A stretch of 64,000 nt of DNA from [Flexibacter] sp. ATCC 35103 (GTDB taxonomy: Bacteria; Bacteroidota; Bacteroidia; Flavobacteriales; Flavobacteriaceae), in NCBI RefSeq assembly GCF_001975985.1, contig NZ_MTQF01000006.1:62001-126000 (forward strand), read 5' to 3'. The notes beneath the pieces were generated by a model, which was not told the DNA's origin, made no database searches, and was given only the letters and a program-made list of their open reading frames with translations. The translations under genes and the position numbers were made by a program. Positions 56,806-64,000 of the stretch are shown piece by piece. Positions within the stretch are counted from its first letter, which is position 1; each line of letters starts with the position of its first letter.

Positions 56806-57477
56806 TTATTCTTTCGTTTTATTCTTTTCTCTTTCTTCAAGGCGTTTATGCCAATCGGCACTTTCTTTGTTTAGATCGTAACCTTCTTTTGATAAATAAT
56901 TATTGATTCTTCCTTTGTATTTTCCAAACCAACCGTGTTTCTCTTTAGATGATCCGCCATCCATAGCATGTTCTCTGGCTTCTACTAAGGCTTTATAAAT
57001 ATAATCTTTTTGTGCAGCGGTCAAATTAGGCAGCATGTCGTTGTAACCTGCAACCGTAATTGGCAAAACGCCGTAGGTCATTCCGTCTTTCACTTCGGTA
57101 ATTTTATCTTCGGTGAGTTGTTTTCCCAACTTTTTAAGGTAGGCTTTATGCAGTTTATCAATAGATTGATCTGCTTTTGATTTTAGTTTATCGATGCTTT
57201 CGTTTTGCTTTTCTTTTGTTAAACCGGTGTCTTCTTTTATCTTTTTGATTTCGGCATCTCTCCCATCCTGAATTTCGCTTAGATCCCTAAATTGCTGTGC
57301 AACGATATCTATAACAGCTTTTTCTTTCTCGGGATTTTTCAATCCTAATTTATCGACAATTTTAGTCGCTCTTTCGTTAGTTACTTTGATATATTCCGGA
57401 TCTAAATGCTGTTGTGCGATGCTGGTAAAAAATACCAAAAGCATTATCAAAACACTTATTTTTTTTATTGACTTCAT
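56806..57477 (-). CDS. DUF3826 periplasmic protein
   Basis: 223 residues, signal peptide (ISVLIMLLVFFTSIA-Q). Mostly helical and highly charged, with a coiled-coil-like centre (KEKQNESIDKLKSKADQSID, then KLHKAYLKKLGKQL) and a C-terminal DGGSSKEKHGWFGKYKGRIN that I recognise as the DUF3826 signature. The family occurs repeatedly beside PL1 genes in Bacteroidota pectin loci, exactly as here between two PL1 genes. It has no known enzyme residues. A chaperone, inhibitor or oligosaccharide-handling role is possible, but nothing visible decides it. Confidence 0.75.
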   Translation of the reverse strand: MKSIKKISVLIMLLVFFTSIAQQHLDPEYIKVTNERATKIVDKLGLKNPEKEKAVIDIVAQQFRDLSEIQDGRDAEIKKIKEDTGLTKEKQNESIDKLKSKADQSIDKLHKAYLKKLGKQLTEDKITEVKDGMTYGVLPITVAGYNDMLPNLTAAQKDYIYKALVEAREHAMDGGSSKEKHGWFGKYKGRINNYLSKEGYDLNKESADWHKRLEEREKNKTKE

Positions 57478-57513
57478 TTTAATAAAATTATGAATTACAA
57501 TGCTATTTTTTTT

Positions 57514-57583
57514 AAAATCTACCAGATCTACAAAACCTGTTTGCTAATTTTCTCTGACAGATTTAGTAGATTTGGTAGATTTT
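57514..57583. repeat. Imperfect 27-bp inverted repeat AAAATCTACCAGATCTAC
   Basis: Arms at 57514-57540 and 57557-57583 differ at about three positions. It belongs to the wider CAGATTTAGTAGATT-type family between genes here. Confidence 0.7.
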
Positions 57584-57603
57584 TTTTCTGAATTATTTCT
57601 AAA

Positions 57604-59307
57604 CTATTCTTGTAAAGACTTAGTTAGGGTTTCGTGATTGTTATTTAGATCTTTCCAGTCTGTTTTTTGGTTTGGATCTGTACCGTTCAGGTATTCTTCG
57701 ATATTAGAATATCCGTCATTATCTGAGTCGGTTTTAGCATCTGAAGGGTCATTTGGATTTAATCCGTGTTTTTTCTCCCATTTATCCGGCATTCCATCTT
57801 TGTCTGTGTCTACATAAGGTTTTCCTTTGTATTCTGGATATCCGCCAACTTGAGAAATATCTGTAATAATTCCTTGTTTATAAGAATCCATAGGTAAACG
57901 TCTGTGTTCGAATTGGTAAAATGTTTTTTTCTCTAATCCTTTTGCATATTCAGGAACTCCGGTTTTAACGGTTCTTACGATTCTTTCGTCTACTTTATCT
58001 CTGATTGGTAAAGTGGCTCCTACGTTTTTAAGTACAAAATCATACGATTCCTCTGCAGTCATGAATTTATTAAACCAAGGCATTGGAAATGGTCTGTCGC
58101 TTTTCATTTTGGCAAAATAATCCTTGGCATCGTCATATGTCATTAGCTCCCCTTTTTTATTCTCTATCTGAATTCCGCCATCCCAATTGTCTTTCGTTAC
58201 TTTATCATTATTGTTTACCACATTTCCGTTTACGTAAGCTCGTCCAAAAACCATATAAGGCAATTTGCTTCTTCCTGATTCCGGTTTTAAGATTCTGTAA
58301 CTTATAGGCTGTGTTAAATCTGTAACGGGTCCTGGTTTATAAAAATTATTGATAATGTTGTAGTTGGCGGTATAATCACCACCATCTGTTGATCTGTTGT
58401 ACCAGTTAAAAACGACATTATTCACAAAATTGAAAATTCCGTTCCATCCAATCGAAGGATTTCTACCGGCATTATTAGCCCACATATTTCTAACAAAAGC
58501 ACAATTTTCTCCTCCTAAAGTACTCCCGAATGCGTGGTTGTATGTATCTAAAGCTTCCCCAAATAAACTGTTTTGAATGGTGATATTTACGGTTGGTTTT
58601 TTCTCATCCGGATATCCTGCTCCAGGGCTGTACATATGTCTGTAAATAGACATGTTTTCATCTAATCCCCAAGTTGCAGAAACGTGGTCGATCATGATAT
58701 TTCCAACAGGATTTCCTCCAATAGCGTCATCACGACGGCCTACGAAAGTTTCTCCACGACGAAAACGCATATGTCTGATAATTACATCGTGAGTATCAAT
58801 CCATACGGATTCTCCTGCAATACAAATCCCGTCTCCCGGAGCTGTTTGTCCGGCAATGGTAATGTAAGGTGCACGAATAATTAGCGGACTTTTTATTCTG
58901 ATAATTCCGGCAACATTAAATACTATTATTCTGGCTCCTCCTTTTTCGCAGGCTTCACGTAAAGTTCCCGGTCCTCTGTCTTCCAGACTTGTAACTGTGT
59001 AAACGTTTCCGCCACGTCCTCCGTAAGTAAACATTCCTCCACCCTCAGCTCCTGGAAATGCAGGAATTTCTGCCTGAGGTAAATCATTTGGTCTTGATGC
59101 CCACGGAATATATGGTTTACCATGTCTGGCTTCTTCTTCTATAATTACAAGTGCTTTTTCCCAAGCTTCGTCAGAAAGTCTTGAAGCTTCTTCTTTAATT
59201 GCCTTTTCTTGTGCCTGAACTTCAGCACTTAGCTTTGGATATTGAGCGAAACACTCGAAATTTCCCACGACAACCAGAAATAGAATAAATAATACGGAAT
59301 TTTTCAT
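57604..59307 (-). CDS. PL1 pectate lyase with C-terminal calcium-binding repeats (second copy)
   Basis: 567 residues, signal peptide (SVLFILFLVVVGNFECFA-Q). Same plan as the PL1 at 54975: helical lead, then AFPGAEGGGMFTYGGRGGN, TIAGQTAPGDGICIAGE, RRDDAIGGNPVGN, VSATWGLDENMS, and C-terminal calcium loops DTDKDGMPDKWE and DSDNDGYSNIEEY. It is the first enzyme after SusD and is separated from it by a hairpin. The two lyases are similar through their whole length. One may act on methylated and the other on free galacturonan, but I see no decisive residue. Confidence 0.92.
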   Translation of the reverse strand: MKNSVLFILFLVVVGNFECFAQYPKLSAEVQAQEKAIKEEASRLSDEAWEKALVIIEEEARHGKPYIPWASRPNDLPQAEIPAFPGAEGGGMFTYGGRGGNVYTVTSLEDRGPGTLREACEKGGARIIVFNVAGIIRIKSPLIIRAPYITIAGQTAPGDGICIAGESVWIDTHDVIIRHMRFRRGETFVGRRDDAIGGNPVGNIMIDHVSATWGLDENMSIYRHMYSPGAGYPDEKKPTVNITIQNSLFGEALDTYNHAFGSTLGGENCAFVRNMWANNAGRNPSIGWNGIFNFVNNVVFNWYNRSTDGGDYTANYNIINNFYKPGPVTDLTQPISYRILKPESGRSKLPYMVFGRAYVNGNVVNNNDKVTKDNWDGGIQIENKKGELMTYDDAKDYFAKMKSDRPFPMPWFNKFMTAEESYDFVLKNVGATLPIRDKVDERIVRTVKTGVPEYAKGLEKKTFYQFEHRRLPMDSYKQGIITDISQVGGYPEYKGKPYVDTDKDGMPDKWEKKHGLNPNDPSDAKTDSDNDGYSNIEEYLNGTDPNQKTDWKDLNNNHETLTKSLQE

Positions 59308-59342
59308 GTTAATTTTTAATTATGGTAATTCTTTTTAAACAA

Positions 59343-59372
59343 ATCACCTGTATTTTTAGAAATACAGGTGAT
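59343..59372 (-). terminator. Hairpin between susD and the enzyme genes (attenuator candidate)
   Basis: ATCACCTGTATTT and AAATACAGGTGAT form a perfect 13-bp stem with a 4-nt loop. On the minus strand it lies 39 bases after the SusD stop and is followed by TTTGTTTAAAAAG. It could lower transcription from susCD into the enzymes or stabilise the susCD message. Confidence 0.65.
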
Positions 59373-59410
59373 CGTTTTTTATGTTTTAATAAATCATTTA
59401 GTGGCCAAAA

Positions 59411-61384
59411 CTATTCTTGGTAATTAAAAGTTCCGATACCTCCAGTAGTATCACTCCAACCGATAGTTTGCAATAACCATGGATTAGAAGTTAAAGCAGT
59501 TGTATTAAGACCACTTATATAATAATTAGGATTGAATTTAATTTTAACAGCTGCTCCACTAACGTTATCCATAGGTGTAACTAAATTTGCACGTACAAAG
59601 TTATTGTTATAAAATGTCGCTAAAGTTGTTAATTGGGTTTGAAAATTAGCTGCATCCGGATCAACAACAATACTTGCGCGCAAAGTGGCCAAAGGATCAG
59701 CAGATGTTGCTGTTGTTTTGAATTGCAAATAATTCCCTGTTCGTTGTGTACCATTAATAGGTGCTAAACCTAATTTACTTACAGTACCGGCATTAACTCC
59801 CGGAAGACCTTCATTATCATAAAGCATCCAACGCTGTACATCCCAAAAACGTTTCCCTTCATAAGCAAGCTCAACTCTACGCTCATATAATACGGCTTCA
59901 ATAGCAGCATATTTGTCCCCTAATGTACCAATTCCGTAATTATTTGCAGACGGAATTCCAACACGAGCTCTAATTTTTCCTAGATAAGCTAAAGTATTTC
60001 CTGTTTGTCCCAAAGCTGCATAACATTCAGCAATATTCAATAGCAATTCTGCATAACGGTATTCCATAATATCCGTTGGCGAATAAGCATAATTTACTGT
60101 ATTAGTAGCTGTGGTATTGGTCATTTTTCTAACAAATGCAGGACTTGTCGATGTGGTATTAAGATCATTGAAATAAGCTTTACCGGTGTTATCCAGCCAA
60201 CGATAAGACCAAAGAACTGCGTTTGCATTCTCTTTATATCCCCATTTTTCACCAGAGAAAGCAAATGTTCTGTAAAATCTTGGATCACGATTAAGAAAGA
60301 AAGTAAAATCATTATAACCATTAGCTGCAGTAGGTCTCTTGCCATCTGCCAGTGGGAATAAATCAATCATTTCTTTAGGAGCCGAAACTCCTCCTGTTCC
60401 TCCCTGGCTTGGTAAACGTATTGATTTTTCCCAGTTATTGTTTACGTTAAAAGTTATGTCAGCATTTGCATTTCCTAAAAGCTGAACGGTTATTGCTTCT
60501 CTACATTTAAGATTGTCAATCAAAAACATAGCTTCCCAATCTTTAATATTACCTCCGTATAATCCGTACCCATTTTGTGTTAGTTGATTTTCTGCTGCCA
60601 GTCCAGCATCTAAAGCAGCTTGCCAACGTTCATTTGAACCATCCCAGTTTTTATTAAATAAAGGACTTGCATAGGTCAACAATACTCGGGATTTTTGAGC
60701 CAAAGCTGCCCCTTTTGTAAAACGTCCATAATTTGCAGAATTCCAATCTCCCGGCAATAAGCTGGCAGCCATGTCTAAATCTTTTATTATTTGCGCCACT
60801 ACCTCAGATACTTTTGCTCTTGGGAGTTTAATACTTTCATCATCAACAGATGGATTTTGAACTGTTGTAACAATAGGAACACCACCATAAGTACGCATTA
60901 AATCAAAATATTGTATAGCACGCATATAATACATTTGCCCTTTTGCCTGATCACGGAATGTCTTATCTAAAGCAGCTCCTTTTACATCAATATCTTCCAG
61001 TAAATTATTACATTCTCTAATTCTGGTATAGGCATTATTAACAATACCGGCACCAATCTTTGCACCAAAATAGTCTTTAGCAACATCCGGAGTATTAAGT
61101 GTTTTACTTGGATTTGTATAATCCTGAACTCCTCCTATTTCTTCAGTCAATTTGGTATTTGCATCTGTATAAACTCCAATCACACTTGATGTTGGTGATT
61201 TAAAAGATGCAAAAAACTCAAAATACTGATTATCCACATACGCTTGTACACGTTCCTGACTTTGATAAAAGGAATCATCATACTGCCCGATAGGCTTTAC
61301 ATCTTCCAGAAAATTGTCGCTGCAAGAAACACCTAAAACAAGCACAAATGCTAAAGTTATATATATATTAAATTTTGTTTTCAT
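59411..61384 (-). CDS. SusD/RagB family glycan-binding lipoprotein
   Basis: 657 residues from the ATG at 61382-61384; an ATG three codons upstream is also possible. The lipoprotein signal ends LVLGVSC with Cys21, followed by SDNFLED, the usual SusD start with acidic surface-export residues. TPR-like helices appear as AKGQMYYMRAIQYFDLMRTYGGVPIVTTVQ and, near the end, YRYAELLLNIAECYAALGQ, RRVELAYEGKRFWDVQRWM. It sits on top of the SusC barrel and captures oligosaccharides for uptake. The SusC gene ends 20 bases upstream of the SusD start, the standard order. At about 660 residues it is longer than typical SusD proteins (about 550). No separate SusE/F-type binding gene follows. Confidence 0.95.
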   Translation of the reverse strand: MKTKFNIYITLAFVLVLGVSCSDNFLEDVKPIGQYDDSFYQSQERVQAYVDNQYFEFFASFKSPTSSVIGVYTDANTKLTEEIGGVQDYTNPSKTLNTPDVAKDYFGAKIGAGIVNNAYTRIRECNNLLEDIDVKGAALDKTFRDQAKGQMYYMRAIQYFDLMRTYGGVPIVTTVQNPSVDDESIKLPRAKVSEVVAQIIKDLDMAASLLPGDWNSANYGRFTKGAALAQKSRVLLTYASPLFNKNWDGSNERWQAALDAGLAAENQLTQNGYGLYGGNIKDWEAMFLIDNLKCREAITVQLLGNANADITFNVNNNWEKSIRLPSQGGTGGVSAPKEMIDLFPLADGKRPTAANGYNDFTFFLNRDPRFYRTFAFSGEKWGYKENANAVLWSYRWLDNTGKAYFNDLNTTSTSPAFVRKMTNTTATNTVNYAYSPTDIMEYRYAELLLNIAECYAALGQTGNTLAYLGKIRARVGIPSANNYGIGTLGDKYAAIEAVLYERRVELAYEGKRFWDVQRWMLYDNEGLPGVNAGTVSKLGLAPINGTQRTGNYLQFKTTATSADPLATLRASIVVDPDAANFQTQLTTLATFYNNNFVRANLVTPMDNVSGAAVKIKFNPNYYISGLNTTALTSNPWLLQTIGWSDTTGGIGTFNYQE

Positions 61385-61403
61385 AATTGACATCGAATTT
61401 AAA

Positions 61404-64000
61404 TTAAAATGAAACGTTTAAATTAAACGACCATGATCTAAGAGTAGGATAACCTGCAGAAGAATTGTCGTACATATTGCGATAATGCCCTGGATAAGGA
61501 TTATAAAGATCCCAAAGATTATTACCGGTTATACCTACTGAAATATTTTGCACTTTAGTTTGAGCCAGAGCCTGCTTAGGAATTTCATATGCTACTGTTA
61601 AATTTCTAATAAAACAACGAAAAGTACTCAGTTGCCAAAAATCAGAAGGATTTAATACACCTGATTGTGCCAAATTAGGATATTTTCCATTTGGATTATC
61701 AGCTCCGTACATATCATTCCAGAAAGGCTCACGTGCCCACATATTGCTAGCACTCGCAGTTGACTGACTCACTAAGTCAACAAAATTTGCTCCACCCCAG
61801 GAGGTTGATATTTGAGTTCTTACAGACAAGTTGCTGTATTTCATACCCAAATTAGTATTAAATCCATATGTTCTGCTGCTCTTTGCTAATTTAGCATAAT
61901 CATTTCCTGCAAGAATCTGACCATTTGGTCCGGTTAATGTTCCATCAGGATTTAATACTCCTGCAACATCCTGATAAGCCAATGAACCTTTCTGAATTTT
62001 AGTAGGATCAGTTAAGCCTAAATAGCTTGGCGTACCACCAACTGCAGCTGCATTTTGAGTTAAGTAATTCCAGTAATTTGTAATATCCTGATCTGTACGT
62101 AAAATACCGTCTCCAGTAGAAGTTTCTTTCCAGGTTTTAAATCCCCATACTGGATTAAATCCTTCTGAATACCCTTCTCTTCGCGTGTTATTTGATGGAA
62201 GTAAATTTCCCTGATCCGGATATCTTACTACTTTATTATCTGCATAACTAAAATTTATACCCACATCATAACTTAATTTACCTTTTATTTTATCACTCCA
62301 ATTAATACTAAGCTCTGATCCCCAAGCATCAACATGTGCATAATTTTGTTCTGCAAATGCACCTCCAATAGAAATTGGTACACCTGTAGCACTACCCATA
62401 TCGGTCAACATATCCTTTGTTATATCATAATAAAAATCTGCTGTAAACTGTAATCTGTTTTTTAAAAAAGCCAAATCTAAACCAAGGTTATGTTTTAAAG
62501 TTGAATCCCATTTTGCATCTCTGTTTGGATTTACTTTAGGAGTCAATCCTGATCCTAATTGGCCTCCATTTGGTCCAAATTGCCAACCTTTATTTACAGT
62601 AAGGTCATAGAATTGATACCATTTCCACGGCTGTAGGTTGTCTTTTCCTGTTTTACCAATAGAATATCTTAATTTAAAGAAATTTACTTCTGGCAGGTTT
62701 CTTTCGAACCAAGCTTCTTTAGATGCTACCCAACCTAATTGAAGAGAAGGGAAAGTTCCCCAGTAGTTTTCTGGTGCAAACTTGGTTGAAGCATCACTAC
62801 GTATAAGAAATTGCACTAAATATTTTGATTGATAATTATAATTTAAAGTTCCAAAATACGATAGTGTTGCATTATTTCCTTTTAATGCTGTAGAGTTACC
62901 TGTATCAACTATACCTGCAGTACGCCAATCGCCAAGATAATCTTTAGGAGTATTTGTATAGGCTAAACGAGTGCTTGACCAATCAGATTCTGATCTTTCA
63001 ATACCAAACATTCCGCTAATTTGATGGCTTCCAAAAGTTCTGTTATAATTGGCAAAAAAGTCTGCCTGAGTACTTTTAGAAAAATTACTATTATAATATA
63101 CCCTTGCATTTCTAACGTTGGTTTCTATAGCATAGTCAATAATACCACCTACCTCTGGATTTTTAATAGTAGCACTAGGATAGGCTGCACTAGCAAGATG
63201 ATTATCCTGTAATTGATAATTTGTAATTCTTGCCAGGTCGTATGGTAATTGAATTTGCTCAGAATAGGTAGAATTTTTAGTTCTTGCAAAAGTCGCTTTA
63301 AAAGATAAACCTTTAACTGCAGCTACTTTGTAATTCAGCGATGCATTCACATTAAAAGATGAATCATCAGTAGTTTGGTGTGAACCATTATTCAGATTGG
63401 CAAAATAATTCCATCCTGCAATATTATTATTTGCATTTGCACTTCCAAAATTTTTATTCGTATTAGGAAATGGAGACATATAATAATGTTTACCATCCAC
63501 TGTTGTTTCCCAAGGAATAAACTTAGGCATGTGCACCAAGTAGCCATAATCAGCTTGTTCCCCACCAGCTGCAGTTCCATAACCGCCATCACTGATATTT
63601 GCTGATGCCTTAGTAAATGATTTATCAATAAATGCAGAAGTTCCAGAAATAGAAGCAGAGAAATCTAAGTTTTTTGCAATTTTAGCATTAATTCCAGTAC
63701 GATAGTTCCATTTGTCATATTTTTGATAACCAAGGTTTGCATCTTGCGTTAAGTAGGTAGCTCCTGCAAAATACGTAATATCTTCGCTTCCTCCACTTAT
63801 ATTAAAGGAGTGTTTTTGTTGAATAGCAGGTTTCCATGCTTCTTTTAACCAATCGTAATTTAAACCTTTCATTTGTTCTAATTCAGCATCAGAAAACAAA
63901 CTCGCTGGAGCAATAGTTGGATTTTGCCCCGTTAAAAATCTATTATTAAAAACTCCGAACTCATAGGCACTCATCGTTTTAGTATGACTAACAGCATCAT
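61404..64000 (-). CDS. SusC/RagA TonB-linked outer-membrane transporter, 5' end outside window
   Basis: The reading frame stays open to the right edge of the window, with DAVSHTKTMSAYEFGVFNN as the first visible part, so an internal Met is not the start. At least 864 residues of the C-terminal barrel are present: KQKHSFNISGGSEDITYFAG, ARITNYQLQDN, YLVQFLIRSDASTKFAPENY, PSLQLGWVASKEAWFE and the terminal SWSFNLNVSF with its closing Phe. These are standard for SusC-family transporters, which import large oligosaccharides across the outer membrane with TonB energy. It is directly followed by SusD. The missing N-terminus would hold the signal peptide, carboxypeptidase-regulatory-like domain and plug. 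Confidence 0.95.
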   Translation of the reverse strand, partial: DAVSHTKTMSAYEFGVFNNRFLTGQNPTIAPASLFSDAELEQMKGLNYDWLKEAWKPAIQQKHSFNISGGSEDITYFAGATYLTQDANLGYQKYDKWNYRTGINAKIAKNLDFSASISGTSAFIDKSFTKASANISDGGYGTAAGGEQADYGYLVHMPKFIPWETTVDGKHYYMSPFPNTNKNFGSANANNNIAGWNYFANLNNGSHQTTDDSSFNVNASLNYKVAAVKGLSFKATFARTKNSTYSEQIQLPYDLARITNYQLQDNHLASAAYPSATIKNPEVGGIIDYAIETNVRNARVYYNSNFSKSTQADFFANYNRTFGSHQISGMFGIERSESDWSSTRLAYTNTPKDYLGDWRTAGIVDTGNSTALKGNNATLSYFGTLNYNYQSKYLVQFLIRSDASTKFAPENYWGTFPSLQLGWVASKEAWFERNLPEVNFFKLRYSIGKTGKDNLQPWKWYQFYDLTVNKGWQFGPNGGQLGSGLTPKVNPNRDAKWDSTLKHNLGLDLAFLKNRLQFTADFYYDITKDMLTDMGSATGVPISIGGAFAEQNYAHVDAWGSELSINWSDKIKGKLSYDVGINFSYADNKVVRYPDQGNLLPSNNTRREGYSEGFNPVWGFKTWKETSTGDGILRTDQDITNYWNYLTQNAAAVGGTPSYLGLTDPTKIQKGSLAYQDVAGVLNPDGTLTGPNGQILAGNDYAKLAKSSRTYGFNTNLGMKYSNLSVRTQISTSWGGANFVDLVSQSTASASNMWAREPFWNDMYGADNPNGKYPNLAQSGVLNPSDFWQLSTFRCFIRNLTVAYEIPKQALAQTKVQNISVGITGNNLWDLYNPYPGHYRNMYDNSSAGYPTLRSWSFNLNVSF

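Noticed and set aside
21747..64000. Complete RG-II degradation locus
   Set aside because: Several families thought necessary for RG-II (for example GH106, GH137-139, GH141-143) are not recognised in the window, so only a partial link is claimed.

Overview
This AT-rich window reads as a chromosome segment of a gliding Bacteroidota, most likely a Flavobacterium. The signs are a type IX secretion (T9SS) type-B sorting domain paired with a PorP/SprF protein, a SusC/SusD pair, many secreted glycan-degrading enzymes, TAnnTTTG-type promoter elements and flavobacterial intergenic palindromes. I saw no tRNA, rRNA, CRISPR array, transposase or phage gene.

Region 1 (1-9.5 kb, minus strand): a giant repetitive surface protein followed by the start of a PorP/SprF gene, the usual type-B substrate plus partner arrangement. 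The substrate carries an IPT/TIG-like domain, seven FG-GAP repeats, 22 MBG repeats of about 81 residues, cadherin-like domains and a C-terminal gliding-motility sorting domain. An in-frame TAG lies in the middle of its signal peptide, so the gene is probably silenced, phase-varied, or affected by a sequence error. About 1 kb of AT-rich non-coding DNA follows.

Region 2 (10.5-20.1 kb, plus strand): a secreted ankyrin-repeat protein, a DUF2271 protein with a possible flavinylation motif, a PepSY membrane protein fused to a flavodoxin/ferredoxin-reductase module, an ApbE flavin transferase, a TonB-dependent receptor and a DUF4374 lipoprotein. The last two plus PepSY match the XusA/XusB/XusC xenosiderophore uptake logic. 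With DUF2271 and ApbE, the locus looks like a flavin-linked envelope electron-transfer system for reductive iron uptake.

Region 3 (20.2-21.5 kb): a stand-alone DUF4272 gene between terminators.

Region 4 (21.7-64 kb, minus strand): a large pectin polysaccharide utilization locus. In transcription order: SusC (cut by the window edge), SusD, PL1, DUF3826, PL1, a beta-helix plus TIM-barrel-like giant, GH140, GH28, GH43-like, a beta-propeller protein, GH78, an alpha/beta-hydrolase esterase, GH95, an (alpha/alpha)6 glycosidase, GH78, a sialidase-fold protein, a secreted sugar-isomerase-like protein, a GH67/GH115-like protein and two GH2 enzymes. PL1 and GH28 should cut the galacturonan backbone. 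The rhamnosidases, the apiosidase-like enzyme and the GH95 (with a threonine pointing to L-galactose rather than L-fucose) suggest rhamnogalacturonan side chains, possibly part of RG-II. Most gaps between these genes hold a long inverted repeat from one of several families, including two identical 33-bp palindromes.

The best candidates for undescribed biology are the flavinylated iron locus, the uncharacterised proteins of the pectin locus, and the intergenic palindromes.
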